From Kofleriaceae bacterium (GTDB lineage Bacteria > Myxococcota_A > Polyangia > Haliangiales > Haliangiaceae): a DNA stretch of 64,000 bases. The stretch is from assembly GCA_024762925.1 (NCBI GenBank), contig JANTGM010000007.1, positions 39,842-103,841 of the forward strand. Reading direction: 5' to 3'. The notes beneath the pieces are model-generated. The model had not been told where the DNA came from, searched no databases, and saw only the letters and a list, made by a program, of their open reading frames with translations. Every line of letters starts with the position of its first letter. Positions within the stretch are counted from its first letter, which is position 1. Made by a program: the position numbers and the translations under genes. Of this stretch, positions 16,852-26,439 are shown piece after piece.

Positions 16852-17183
16852 TAGAAAGGCGCCTTCTTTACCGATTGTCGGATGCTGGGCAGGAAGTCCT
16901 GTTTCAGGTTTTCCCACTCGTAGTTGATAGCCGTGGCCTGAAGAACATAGATGACATTGGGTTTAGGAACTTTTCCACACACAACAAACGCCTTCTCGAT
17001 TACAAAAACCTTGCGCCCGTCTGGGCCCGTCACGGTCTTGTAGTTCTTGCCGCTGTTCGCCTCGTCTTGCTTGTCGGAACAAGGATCAGCGTGCACAACA
17101 GTTGCCGATGTGGAGAATCCAGCAAATGCCACCGCGACTGCAGCGCCAGCAAGAGCCAATCGGTTTCGAAATCGATACGTCAT
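16851..17183 (-). CDS. GltF-like small periplasmic protein
   Basis: Encodes 110 residues. The signal peptide is likely cleaved after VVHA (residue about 32). The mature part has two cysteines (DPCSDK and VVCGKV) that could form a disulfide, and a conserved-looking GPDGRKVFVIEKAFVVCG strand pair. Its place between a GltE-like lipoprotein and a GltG-like membrane protein, and its size, match gltF of Myxococcus, whose own biochemical role is unclear. The call rests mainly on synteny. The start directly abuts the upstream stop. Confidence 0.6.
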   Translation of the reverse strand: MTYRFRNRLALAGAAVAVAFAGFSTSATVVHADPCSDKQDEANSGKNYKTVTGPDGRKVFVIEKAFVVCGKVPKPNVIYVLQATAINYEWENLKQDFLPSIRQSVKKAPF

Positions 17184-18422
17184 CTACTCAAAGCCTCCTT
17201 CGCCAAACTCATCTTCCTCGCTGCCTTTGCTCTCTTCACGCTTGCGCTTCTTCTCTTCGAGCGCACGCAAACGCGCTTCTCTGTCGGCCTTCTTCTTGCG
17301 AAGTAGCTCTTCGCGATCGATAAGCTTTTGCGCGACCGCAGCCGTACTGTCGACAAGCTTTAGGTCCGCACCAGCAAGTCGGCGGTACTCGTCAAAATAG
17401 GTCTTGGCTTGCTTAAGCCGTACAACGGTGTCCATCTCACCTGCCGCTGTGGGAAACGGGTCGGCATCTAGGTAGAGCAGCCCCAGGTTGAAATACGCAT
17501 TGCCGTAGTTCTTGTTGATGCTAACTGCGCGCTTGTATGCAAGCTCGGCATTGAGAATGAGCTTGTTGCGCTGAGCAACGTCCTTTACCTGAAACTCCAG
17601 AGACAAGCCGCGGTAGGCAGAACCGAGGTTGGTCCAAACCGACGCGTCGTTCATTCCAAGCTCATTGGTGAGCCGCTCAAAGGCGCGAACCGCATCGGAG
17701 TAGCGCTTGAGACGCAGATTGTGAACGCCAAGGTTCATGATGGCGCTCTTGTAATTTGGATCGAGAGTGAGCGCGTTTTGATAGGCAATTGGCGCCTTGT
17801 CGAGACGCTTGGTTTTCTCGTAGACAAGGCCGAGCAGGAAGTACGCCTTCTTGTTGCTCTTGCCGCCCCGATCAAACGCCTTCATAAGAACGTCTTCGGC
17901 CAAATCGTAGTAACCCTTGACGAGGTTGCCATGAGCCAGGAGAACCATGGCTTCAATGCTGGTCTCATCGACCTGCAATGCCGCCTTCGCCTGCTCGATC
18001 GCACGCTGTGGGTCTGCATTGTTTTGCATGGCCGCGGTGGCAGCTTGCAGGTGGCTGGCAACACGCGATGCCTTTTCTGATGGAGAAATATCGAGACCTG
18101 GAGGCGTTATCTCAGGTGGTCCACCATCCCCAGGCTCGGTTGAGTTAGGGTCGGTTGGCGTGATTTGCTCTGGTGGCTTGTCGTTGGGATCGGCAGTCGG
18201 AATGTCGCCATCTGGGTCCATATTGGCCGGATCAAAGCCCGGATCCAAAGGAGTTCCATCGCTTACGGTCCCTGTCGAGGTCGTTGGCGTGGTCTTCTTC
18301 TTCTTGTCTTTGCCACCACAAGCACCCACCCCAATGGCGAGTGAGAGGCCCACAACGACCGGAGTTAGAGCATTCACACTCAGATGTACGCGCCACATCC
18401 CTTTGCGATCTAAACGAGTCAT
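17184..18422 (-). CDS. GltE/AglT-like TPR lipoprotein
   Basis: Encodes 412 residues from ATG at 18422 (TAATG overlap with the gene before). The lipobox ends at Cys35 (GVGAC). An Asp/Pro/Thr-rich linker (about 36-105) precedes several TPRs (about 110-330), such as KAYFLLGLVYEKTKRLDKA and NAYFNLGLLYLDADPFPTA. The tail is a highly charged coiled coil (LLRKKKADREARLRALEEKK) and an acidic end. Myxococcus AglT/GltE is likewise a TPR lipoprotein encoded between AgmU/GltD and GltF. It is expected at a membrane facing the periplasm, bridging GltD and outer-membrane parts. Confidence 0.75.
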   Translation of the reverse strand: MTRLDRKGMWRVHLSVNALTPVVVGLSLAIGVGACGGKDKKKKTTPTTSTGTVSDGTPLDPGFDPANMDPDGDIPTADPNDKPPEQITPTDPNSTEPGDGGPPEITPPGLDISPSEKASRVASHLQAATAAMQNNADPQRAIEQAKAALQVDETSIEAMVLLAHGNLVKGYYDLAEDVLMKAFDRGGKSNKKAYFLLGLVYEKTKRLDKAPIAYQNALTLDPNYKSAIMNLGVHNLRLKRYSDAVRAFERLTNELGMNDASVWTNLGSAYRGLSLEFQVKDVAQRNKLILNAELAYKRAVSINKNYGNAYFNLGLLYLDADPFPTAAGEMDTVVRLKQAKTYFDEYRRLAGADLKLVDSTAAVAQKLIDREELLRKKKADREARLRALEEKKRKREESKGSEEDEFGEGGFE

Positions 18423-21400
18423 TATGGAATCTCCGTTCCTTCGCGCAATTCGTTGCGCAGCACTGGGAAAAGGTCTTGCGAAACAAAGTCGTGCAAGCGC
18501 TCTTGGGCAAGCTGGGTCCACTCATTGGAGATGCCCTGGGACTTGCCAGCGTCCATCACAGCTTCCCACTGCTTGGTCGCCTGGTCCTCAAGCGGAGCCA
18601 CCAGGGCATTAATCGCGTCCTCGTATTGGATCAAAATGTCTTTGTCTGGGAAGCGATCATCGAGCCGGGTGATTTCTTTTGGCGTTGGGATCTCGGCGAT
18701 TTTTAGCGCCTGGAAGTAGCGAACGTCGCCAACTCGGACACGAGCGGCGAGAGCCCAAGGTCCACTCTCGAACTTCGCGAGGTCGAGGTAGGCCTGCTGC
18801 GCATTGTCCGCAAGGCTAATGAGCTGACCGAGCACCTTGTCGGCTTCCTTCTTCGTCTTTGGCGCCCGCTTGATCTTAAACGGAGCGAACTTTGCGTTGT
18901 AGTTTGCCTCGGCTTTCTCAAACGCAAACTCTGCTGCAAGATCAGAAGCGACTTCGTTCTTTGGGCTTCCTACTTTTACCCAGGCTGCGAGAGTTGCGGC
19001 TTTGGCTTTGTTGGCATCGCGAGTCTTGCCCGCCTTCTCGTATTGCTTGGCCACATCGTAGAAAGAAAAGACGTAGTCATCAGCATTGATTGCCAGGTTG
19101 CCGTACTTAGCGCGCCACGCTGCATAGGCCTTCTCTTGTAGACGCATGTTCTTTGCGCCCTTCCAAACTCGAGCCACGGCAAACAGGGCTCGGTCAGCTT
19201 TGCGAGCGTCCTTCTCAAGTGCCGCGTAGCGCTGATAGAGCGACGCGGCGCCCGTGCCCTTCGCAGACTTCGGATCCGAGTAGACCCTATCGAGCTCGCG
19301 AAGAACGGCTGCATTGAAGAGCGCGTCAAGACGCATTTCGTCTGCTGTTCGATCGCCCGCTGGTGGCTTGCGGCTTTTGTCGCTAGCCGCTTTGACAACC
19401 TCAAGGTATCCGCTCACAGCGTTGTCGTAGTCGAATGCTCGATATGAGGAGACAGCCGTGAGGTAGAGCGCTGGCAAATAGTACTCACTGCCACGGAATG
19501 CCGGGTCGGTGTTATCGGTAAATTCCTTAAAGAGGTACACAGCCGTCTTTGGCTTGCCACTCTTGTCGTAGGCGATGGCACCGTTGTAGAGAGCAATCGG
19601 ACGGTTGGCATCATCAGCGGGAGCCGTCTTGTAGAACTTGTAAAATGCAATAGCTGCTTCAGAATACTTCTGTTCCTTGAAGAGGCCAGCTGCCTCGCGA
19701 AATTCCTTTGAGCGATTTTGGGACTCGGCCAAAGCGACATCGCTGTCGGAACCACACTTGGAACTAATGAAGTCGGCGTTGGTTTGCTTGAACTTGTCAT
19801 CCTCGCCCTGAGCCTCGTAGATCGCGAGCAGAGCGTCCTTGCTCTTTACCGCCTGGCTGCTGCCACAGAACCTATCGAGCGTGCCCTTAAAGCGTGCCTC
19901 GGCATCTGCAAGATCAAGGTGACGATATGAAATAAGAGCGGCTTCAAACCCCATGTTTGGTGCCGTTTGCGGGTCGTTGACAAGCTTCTGATACTCGTCC
20001 AAAGAGCGCTGCAAATCCAAGTACGCTTGTGGAATTGTGATCGGCGCAATGGGCTTTGGCATTGCCAACAAGTCGTCGATGCTTGGAAGCGGAGGCTCCG
20101 AGACGCTTTGGTCGGCTAAGAGTTTATCTAACTCCTTCTGATAGGACTGAACCACCGAGCGAGCAGCTTTTTCAAAACGCTCTTCGCTTAGATCGCGATG
20201 ATCACGCACCCAAATGTAGTGTGGGATTGCCTCTTGGTAGCGTTCGGCAAAGAACAGAACTTCCCCTAGACGATAGGTGAACTCGTACGACACGTCCGAA
20301 GTGGGATTCTCAACAAGGAAGCGCTCGTAGAGAGCAGCCGCTTTGAGATACAGCTCGATGTAGCGCGCCTTGCCCTCTTCGGTCTGTTCGATCTTCCACT
20401 CGGCGCGAGCATTCTGTGCCGACTTGTGCGTGCTCTCGGCCGCAGCCCGCAGCATGCGCTCTCCAATGCGACGCTGGCTCTCCATGGCCTCGCGATTGGT
20501 CTCGTTGGCGTTGTACCACTCGGAGCCTGGAGCATAGGTTGCAGCCAGGCGGCCAGCCTCTTCCGCCGCAAGGTCGCGATCACCCATCTCTTCAAAGGCG
20601 GTGACCATACGTTGGTGAATCTCGGGGTTGTCTGGCTCTAGAGGCCAGTTCTTGAGAGCGAGGCGATAGGAGTCGGCCGCTTGCGTGTACGCCTCGAGGA
20701 TCGAGAACGTCTCACCAAGCTGAATGAAGACATCCCGAACATGGGGCTCATCCAACCGGTCTTTATAGAAATCGAATGCGCGATCGTAGCTGCGCACTGG
20801 ATCGGGTTGCTCGTTGATGCTCCACGGATCCGTAAACGAAATCGCGATGTACTGAATAGCCTCACCGCGGAGGTCGAGAGGAGGCAACCCCTTGGCCATC
20901 AAGCGGTCGTAGTTGATGACCGATGAATCGAAAGCAACGATGCCCTCCATGAAGTCATCGTTGCGATAGTAAGACCAAGCGAGCTTATAGAGAGCTTCCG
21001 AATAGAACTTACTCTCTTTGTCTCCGACGACCTTGTTGTAGGCCTCGATGGCGCTACCAAGCTCGCCAGCCGTCAAGAAGTGAATATCGCCGATGCCACG
21101 AACCCACGCATCCTGGATTAGTGTCTTGTTGTCGGTGAGCGCCTCACAGCCTTCATACTTGTTGCTAACCGTCGCGCTTGCGGGCTCACCAAGCGCTGCT
21201 CGGGCAGCCGCCAAATCTGGTACGGGCTCGGGCTCAGCCAATGGGTCGTACTTGTTGTTGCAGACCAAGCCTCGAAACACCTGGAGGGCTTTGCGCTCAA
21301 CTTCCGTTTCTTTGAGGTAGTACGCGAGCAGATACAAGGTGCTAGCTCGTTGTCGATAATTGGGAAACTTCGTAGCGATGTCTTCCCACATCGCCAACGG

Positions 21401-22012
21401 CTTTGAATAGTCCACGGACGCAAGGTCACCTTCTTCGTCGATACCTACACTAAAGTCGGGCTCGGCAAAGTCGGCCTCGTCGTCAAAGCTCTTTTCGAAT
21501 TCGTACTCAGCCTGCTCAAGATAGAGATCTGCCAAGCGGAACATCGCATCGGGCGTGAATTTCTTGTGGTCGGGGTAGTCCTGAACGAACTTCTCAAGAA
21601 GCGCAATCGCACTGAGCCTTCGCTCGTACTCTTGCTCCTCGGCATTGGCGATTTTGGCGGCGTATCGAGCCTCCAGGCGCCCTTTGCGATCTTTGTATTC
21701 ACCGCTGAGAATCGCCTGCATTCGGCGGTGGTGTTGACCAGCGCTCGCTTCGTAGCGTTTTAGGTCTTGCTCGATCTCGGCGAGCACTTCGAGCTCTTCG
21801 GGGGTGTGCGTTGGAATCGCCGCTGGCTGCGGTGGCACCGTCACAGGACCTGGAGCGACGGGCTCAGCGGCAGCTGGAGCTGGCGTGCCTCCCGGTTGCG
21901 CATTCGCAACTTCGGTAAGGACGCCCCCAAGCGTAAGGCTGCCAAGAAGGGCAGTCCCAAACAGTACGCGTCTCGCTAAGGAACGAGCGAAGGATGTGCC
22001 AATTGCGTTCAT
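18422..22012 (-). CDS. GltD/AgmU-like giant periplasmic TPR protein
   Basis: Encodes 1196 residues. The signal peptide ends near VANAQ (residue about 38), followed by an Ala/Pro linker and then TPR and TPR-like helices across most of the chain (for example LYKLAWSYYRNDDFMEGI and AISFTDPWSINEQPDPVRSY). Length and domain type match AgmU/GltD of Myxococcus, about 1200 residues, a periplasmic TPR protein that binds focal-adhesion complexes. Gene order D-E-F-G is the same. It is coupled by TAATG overlap to both neighbours. In a non-gliding organism it could instead scaffold another envelope transport complex. Confidence 0.8.
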   Translation of the reverse strand: MNAIGTSFARSLARRVLFGTALLGSLTLGGVLTEVANAQPGGTPAPAAAEPVAPGPVTVPPQPAAIPTHTPEELEVLAEIEQDLKRYEASAGQHHRRMQAILSGEYKDRKGRLEARYAAKIANAEEQEYERRLSAIALLEKFVQDYPDHKKFTPDAMFRLADLYLEQAEYEFEKSFDDEADFAEPDFSVGIDEEGDLASVDYSKPLAMWEDIATKFPNYRQRASTLYLLAYYLKETEVERKALQVFRGLVCNNKYDPLAEPEPVPDLAAARAALGEPASATVSNKYEGCEALTDNKTLIQDAWVRGIGDIHFLTAGELGSAIEAYNKVVGDKESKFYSEALYKLAWSYYRNDDFMEGIVAFDSSVINYDRLMAKGLPPLDLRGEAIQYIAISFTDPWSINEQPDPVRSYDRAFDFYKDRLDEPHVRDVFIQLGETFSILEAYTQAADSYRLALKNWPLEPDNPEIHQRMVTAFEEMGDRDLAAEEAGRLAATYAPGSEWYNANETNREAMESQRRIGERMLRAAAESTHKSAQNARAEWKIEQTEEGKARYIELYLKAAALYERFLVENPTSDVSYEFTYRLGEVLFFAERYQEAIPHYIWVRDHRDLSEERFEKAARSVVQSYQKELDKLLADQSVSEPPLPSIDDLLAMPKPIAPITIPQAYLDLQRSLDEYQKLVNDPQTAPNMGFEAALISYRHLDLADAEARFKGTLDRFCGSSQAVKSKDALLAIYEAQGEDDKFKQTNADFISSKCGSDSDVALAESQNRSKEFREAAGLFKEQKYSEAAIAFYKFYKTAPADDANRPIALYNGAIAYDKSGKPKTAVYLFKEFTDNTDPAFRGSEYYLPALYLTAVSSYRAFDYDNAVSGYLEVVKAASDKSRKPPAGDRTADEMRLDALFNAAVLRELDRVYSDPKSAKGTGAASLYQRYAALEKDARKADRALFAVARVWKGAKNMRLQEKAYAAWRAKYGNLAINADDYVFSFYDVAKQYEKAGKTRDANKAKAATLAAWVKVGSPKNEVASDLAAEFAFEKAEANYNAKFAPFKIKRAPKTKKEADKVLGQLISLADNAQQAYLDLAKFESGPWALAARVRVGDVRYFQALKIAEIPTPKEITRLDDRFPDKDILIQYEDAINALVAPLEDQATKQWEAVMDAGKSQGISNEWTQLAQERLHDFVSQDLFPVLRNELREGTEIP

Positions 22013-24408
22013 TACTTACCTGCCGCTTGGTCGAAGAGCTCTTGTGCCTTTGCTTCGCGAATCTCTCGAATCACGTCAGCAAAGTTGGAATCGAGGGTTC
22101 GCCTCTCACGAGCTTGGTCCAAATTGAGTCGTTTGAGGGCCGTCTCTGCGCCTTCCTTGAGAGACCACGCAACATCGACAATACCCACGTCAGAGCGAAT
22201 GAGAATGTCGTAGAACTTGTTGGAGACGTTCTGAAAGCTCAGCGCCAAGACTTCGCCGCCAAGCCCTCGTGATTCAATTTCGTAGTTTGTGAATTCTTGC
22301 TTGTAGGCACCTAGCTGCGCTTTCTCTTCGGAGAGTGCACTGCGGACCTCGCCAAGAGCTTCATCGACAATTCCATCAATGGTTTTGTTGATCGTATCGA
22401 GCCCAGCCGTTGCCTTGCGCGCTTGTGCAGTGAGGCGCGTGATGTTCTGCATCTTGGCCTGGTCTTTCGACTTCATCTTGCCTGCCATGCGCTTCATGAA
22501 ATCGTGCTCGGTATCGAGCGCGGCCCGCAGGTCTCTTCGCAAGCGCTTGCGCGTTTGAGCAGCCTCATCGCCTGTGCCCGCGCGATCTCTTGCCAGCGTT
22601 GAGTCTCGACGAATTGCCGCCAGCTCCGCACGCATCTCGTTGACGTCGTCGCGCATGGTCTTCATCTCGGTGTTGATCTTGGCCACTTCCTCGGCCTTTA
22701 GATCGGCACCCTGATCTTGCACATACTTCTCAAGGGCAACCAGTTGCGCCTCTGTTACTTCGATGATGGTTGCGACTTCGGCAGCCCGCTCATCGAGTTT
22801 TGTGAAGCGTCCGCGAGCTTTGCCAACCCGCTCGCTCTCGGTCACTTCGCCATCGGGAAGTTCCGCTAGCGCCTTGGTGATCGCGTTGCGTGCCATTCGC
22901 AGCGTTTGAAGTTGGGATTTTTCTGATTCGCTTGCGTACTTCGCGGTCAAGGCGCTCTCATGATTTGAAAGCTCTGCTCGCAACTTGAACGTCTCCTCCA
23001 AGATTTCTGTACTGCGAAAGCGCTTCTTCGCCAGGCTTGGAAAGATGTTCACGCGAGACGGTGTATTGATAGCGGCTTCAAGACGCGCGATCGTCTTTTC
23101 CGCCTCGGCAATCTCGCCTTCGATCTGCCCGAGGTCGGTCTCGATGTTGACCACCCGCGAGACATCTGGCTGTTGTCGCAGCCACGCGGCGGCAACTTCA
23201 GGAAGCGTTGATGCGACGTCAAACGTCTTCGAGCTGCGACCCGTGATTTGCTCTAGGAATCCTGACGCATCGCCTTGCTCGGCAATCAGGGCTTTGAGCT
23301 TCTCGTGAGACTCGCGAAAGTTCTCGCGGGTGAAGTCAAACACCTCTACCGCCCGGTCATACTCTTCTTTGCTGTTGCCCTTGCCCTCTTCCTCGATGCG
23401 CTGTGCTTTTCGGATGCGCAAGTTGCCTTCGAGAATGCGCACATCGGGCATGCGTTGTGAGGTTGGGTCGGCAAGAGCCAAGAGTTCGAGCGCCCGAAGT
23501 GCTTTGTCGAACTCCTTGTTCTTCACATAGACCCAAGTAACTTCGTAGAGAGCCTCATCGAAGAGATCGGAGCGACGCGAGATACGCAGGTACTCATCGA
23601 CTGCTTTGGAAGGCTGGTCGCGCTCGTAGTACAGGCGCCCAAGTGCCATGTGCGAAAGCTCTGCAACACGCTTCTCTTCGTCGCTTGTTGCTTGTCGCTG
23701 AGCGAGAGCCTTGAACGTGTCGACTGCTTTGCCGAGCTCAAGCTTGGCGACGTGGGTGACGCCGATGAAATAGCGTGCTTGCGCAAAATACTTAGATGTC
23801 GCTGGCACCAATTCAAAGTGCTTGAGTGCCTCATCATGCTGGTCGAGGAAGTAGGCATACTTGCCTCGCACATACGGAACGGAGTCACGTAGCTCTTGCT
23901 GGGGAACTCTGTCCAAAGCGCTGAGCCACTGGTCCACCTTGCTTGCATCGTCGAGTTTGAGAGTGAGTTCGATGAGCCGCTCAAGGGATTGCTGATAGAA
24001 CTTGCTGCCTGTGCCTCGTTCATCAACCAGACGAATGAAGTACGACCGCGATGCCACATAGTCGCCTTTTTGGAAGAGCGACTCAGCTAAGTAGTAGAGC
24101 GCCTCATCCCACGAGCGATGGGTTGGGTGCTTCTCGACAAAGTCGTAGAGCATGACGGCTGCATCGTCGTAGTTGCCCACACCAAAGTTGACTTGAGCGT
24201 CGATAAGCCGCCGGTTGACAAGATCCGCTGTCTCGACCTTGCCGATGTTCTTCGGGCGCTGAAGGCCCTGACCGAGGTTTCCTACTTCTGCCTCAATGTT
24301 TACGAGCTTCTTAGCAATTTTCTCAATTGCGCCCGCACGTGCTTGCCCAGACGACACTGTGAGCGAGCCGGCTGCGAGAGCTGCGGCGAGGAGTAGACGT
24401 TTGGACAC
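22012..24408 (-). CDS. Periplasmic TPR/coiled-coil protein of the glt-like operon
   Basis: Encodes 798 residues from a GTG at 24408, two bases after the upstream stop. The signal peptide ends near GQARAG (residue about 25). Residues about 60-330 are TPRs (ALYYLAESLFQKGDYVASRS, EALYEVTWVYVKNKEFDKAL). Residues about 420-720 are long coiled coils (LGQIEGEIAEAEKTIARLEA), including a stretch rich in Met, Lys and Arg. It could correspond to GltC, a periplasmic TPR protein of Myxococcus encoded in a separate cluster, but GltC is shorter, so I leave it unnamed. Operon position makes a partner role with the GltD-like protein likely. Confidence 0.75.
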   Translation of the reverse strand: MSKRLLLAAALAAGSLTVSSGQARAGAIEKIAKKLVNIEAEVGNLGQGLQRPKNIGKVETADLVNRRLIDAQVNFGVGNYDDAAVMLYDFVEKHPTHRSWDEALYYLAESLFQKGDYVASRSYFIRLVDERGTGSKFYQQSLERLIELTLKLDDASKVDQWLSALDRVPQQELRDSVPYVRGKYAYFLDQHDEALKHFELVPATSKYFAQARYFIGVTHVAKLELGKAVDTFKALAQRQATSDEEKRVAELSHMALGRLYYERDQPSKAVDEYLRISRRSDLFDEALYEVTWVYVKNKEFDKALRALELLALADPTSQRMPDVRILEGNLRIRKAQRIEEEGKGNSKEEYDRAVEVFDFTRENFRESHEKLKALIAEQGDASGFLEQITGRSSKTFDVASTLPEVAAAWLRQQPDVSRVVNIETDLGQIEGEIAEAEKTIARLEAAINTPSRVNIFPSLAKKRFRSTEILEETFKLRAELSNHESALTAKYASESEKSQLQTLRMARNAITKALAELPDGEVTESERVGKARGRFTKLDERAAEVATIIEVTEAQLVALEKYVQDQGADLKAEEVAKINTEMKTMRDDVNEMRAELAAIRRDSTLARDRAGTGDEAAQTRKRLRRDLRAALDTEHDFMKRMAGKMKSKDQAKMQNITRLTAQARKATAGLDTINKTIDGIVDEALGEVRSALSEEKAQLGAYKQEFTNYEIESRGLGGEVLALSFQNVSNKFYDILIRSDVGIVDVAWSLKEGAETALKRLNLDQARERRTLDSNFADVIREIREAKAQELFDQAAGK

Positions 24409-24410
24409 GG

Positions 24411-25208
24411 TTACTTGCCCTTGCTTCCGTCGCTGACGTTGACCTTGAAGTCAAAGGCAGGGCGTTTTTCGAGTGGAGTCGTTACGCCGCCGCGCTCAAA
24501 GGCGACAACCTTGATATCCGTACCCTTGCCTTCGGTTGCGGTGAAGGTGTGGCTCGATCGAACCGTAAATTTGTACTTCTTGAGGTACTTGAAGACACCG
24601 TAGCCATGCCCGCGGTAGAGCGCCAAAACGCTGATGGTGTGGCTGCCAGGCGAGATAGGTCCGGTGAGCACATCGAAGCTCTTGTCATCGTGCAGTGCCC
24701 CACTCGGATCGTTGCGCGCAAAGATTTGTGCGCCATCAAGTGCGTATACAAGCTTCACAAGGCGGTAGCTATTGCCCATCTTGTTGATGTGCTTGATGCC
24801 TGCACGGGCACCAACACCACCACCGAGCACGGCTTCTTTGAGCATCCCAACGCGGGCCTTTGCACGCCACGCACGTTCCTTGAGCGCTTGAACGCGCTGT
24901 TCAAGACGCCGCAAACGAAGGTTGACGGGAACATCATTGGCGTTAGGAACTGTGCCGCTTTGCGCGCTTGGATCCGCATCGCCCGTAGGAAGATCACCGG
25001 GAACGGCATCCCCACCGGGAACGGCATCCTCACCGGGAACGGCATCCGGTGAATCGGCAGGGCCTTCGCCTTCACCATCCGCAACAGGCGCTTCAACGCC
25101 AGCATCGGGCTGTGCGTATGCTGTGCTTGCAGCGAAAACCAAAGAGAAGGCAAAGAGAGTCAATAGAGCAGCTAGGCTGCATCGTGTAAGACGATTCATC
25201 GTGCGCAT
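24411..25208 (-). CDS. Secreted repeat-containing protein at the head of the glt-like operon
   Basis: Encodes 265 residues from ATG at 25208 (25199 also possible). The signal peptide ends near STAYAQ. An Ala/Asp/Gly/Pro-rich low-complexity linker carries a hexapeptide repeat (consensus DAVPGG). A coiled coil (RLRRLEQRVQALKERAWRAK) precedes a beta-rich domain (YRLVKLVYALDGAQIFARN, HTISVLALYRGHGYGVFKYL). Relatives beside agmU in myxobacteria are often annotated as dihydrolipoamide acetyltransferase-like, probably only because of the linker; no lipoyl or acyltransferase motif is present. It is first in the operon, with a promoter candidate upstream. Confidence 0.75.
   Translation of the reverse strand: MRTMNRLTRCSLAALLTLFAFSLVFAASTAYAQPDAGVEAPVADGEGEGPADSPDAVPGEDAVPGGDAVPGDLPTGDADPSAQSGTVPNANDVPVNLRLRRLEQRVQALKERAWRAKARVGMLKEAVLGGGVGARAGIKHINKMGNSYRLVKLVYALDGAQIFARNDPSGALHDDKSFDVLTGPISPGSHTISVLALYRGHGYGVFKYLKKYKFTVRSSHTFTATEGKGTDIKVVAFERGGVTTPLEKRPAFDFKVNVSDGSKGK
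24995..25048 (-). repeat. Three 18-bp tandem repeats in a coding linker
   Basis: The unit CACCGGGAACGGCATCCN occurs three times in a row (24995, 25013, 25031). It encodes repeated DAVPG peptides, in frame, so copy-number change would alter linker length without breaking the gene. Confidence 0.85.
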
Positions 25209-25306
25209 TGCATTTTTCCCGACGTCCACGAGTTTGTGGACCTGTCTAACCAAGCGTCCAACGAGAGATTTCTAGACTCCTCGCGAACGCAAATTCACTA
25301 GGAATA

Positions 25307-25335
25307 TTTGTAACATCGCCGCTTTGGAGCGGCAA
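25307..25335 (-). promoter_or_regulatory. Promoter candidate for the glt-like operon
   Basis: On the minus strand TTGCCG (25335-25330) and TACAAA (25312-25307) are spaced by 17 bases, a fair sigma-70 match, about 100 bases before the first gene. The perfect dyad GCCGCT-TTGG-AGCGGC (25318-25333) fills the spacer and could be an operator, or the terminator of obgE. Confidence 0.4.
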
Positions 25336-25402
25336 GAAGAGCACCCTAGTGGATCGCACACAGACAAGGAATCGGCCGCGTGGCCCAGATCATGTAACGG
25401 GA

Positions 25403-26428
25403 TTAGCTCGGTGGAATCGCAGGCGTCTCAGAGAGCACATGCCAGGCCTTGGAAAGCACCTCATCCACACCTTCTCCTGTGACCGAACTCATCGTCATGA
25501 TTTCGACCCCGCGCTCTTTGAAGCGCTCGCGAATCTCGTCCAGCGCTTCACGCGTCTCTGTGAGATCGATCTTGTTGAGCACAACGATCTGTTTCTTTTC
25601 AGCTAGGTGCGGCGCATAGCGGGCCAATTCTCGGTTGATTCGATCGAAATCGCCCTCGGGCTCACGCTCGGGGCCTGTGAAGACCGATGCCTCAACAATG
25701 TGAATGAGCACACGGGTCCGCTCAACGTGGCGAAGGAATTGGTGTCCTAGGCCAGCTCCATCCGAGGCACCTTCAATGAGCCCCGGGATGTCGGCGATCA
25801 CCATTTGGCGTTCTGTGTCGAGCCGAACAACCCCCAAATTGGGAATGAGGGTTGTGAATGGATAGTCGGCAATCTTGGGTCGCGCCTTCGAAACCTTGGC
25901 GATGAACGTGCTCTTGCCCACGCTTGGGTATCCGAGCAGGCCGACGTCGGCCAAGAGCTTGAGCTCCAGGCGAAGTCCCTGTGAGGTCCCGGGAGTGCCA
26001 TCTTCGGCCTCTTGCGGCGTTTGGTTCCAAGGCGAAGCGAAGTGAATATTGCCTCGTCCGCCCAATCCGCCCTGGGCGACTCGAACTTCATCACCGGCCT
26101 TGTCCAAGTCGGCAAGCAGCTCATCGCTCTCGAGATTGTAGACCATCGTCCCTGGCGGAACCTTGAGAATCAGGTCCTCTGCACCTTTGCCGTACTGGTC
26201 TTTGCCTCGGCCATCCTCACCTCGGCGTGCCTTGTACTCGCGCTTGAAGCGGAAATCGAGCAGGGTTGAAAGCTGTTCATCGGCTCGGAGAATGACACTT
26301 CCGCCATTGCCACCATCGCCTCCGGATGGCCCGCCTTTGGGGGTATGAGATTCGCGGCGAAACGCAGCGCAACCGTTTCCGCCGTCGCCGGCTTTCACGT
26401 ATATCTTGACGTGGTCGATGAACTGCAT
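25403..26428 (-). CDS. obgE: GTPase Obg (ObgE/CgtA)
   Basis: Encodes 341 residues. The glycine-rich Obg fold occupies residues 1-158 (FIDHVKIYVKAGDGGNGC, GGPSGGDGGNGG), followed by the G domain with G1 GYPSVGKST, G3 DIPGLIEG and G4 NKID. It is a 50S-associated GTPase needed for ribosome assembly and stress control. The length fits the short form without a large C-terminal extension. It is usually next to rplU-rpmA; here an ABC exporter pair lies between, oriented the other way. Its start is only 11 bp from the divergent exporter start. Confidence 0.97.
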   Translation of the reverse strand: MQFIDHVKIYVKAGDGGNGCAAFRRESHTPKGGPSGGDGGNGGSVILRADEQLSTLLDFRFKREYKARRGEDGRGKDQYGKGAEDLILKVPPGTMVYNLESDELLADLDKAGDEVRVAQGGLGGRGNIHFASPWNQTPQEAEDGTPGTSQGLRLELKLLADVGLLGYPSVGKSTFIAKVSKARPKIADYPFTTLIPNLGVVRLDTERQMVIADIPGLIEGASDGAGLGHQFLRHVERTRVLIHIVEASVFTGPEREPEGDFDRINRELARYAPHLAEKKQIVVLNKIDLTETREALDEIRERFKERGVEIMTMSSVTGEGVDEVLSKAWHVLSETPAIPPS

Positions 26429-26439
26429 GGCCGTACTCA

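Noticed and set aside
25395..25420. tRNA-like string GGGATTAGCTCGGTGG
   Set aside because: It resembles a D-arm by chance; no acceptor stem, anticodon or TPsiC arm follows, and it runs into the end of obgE.
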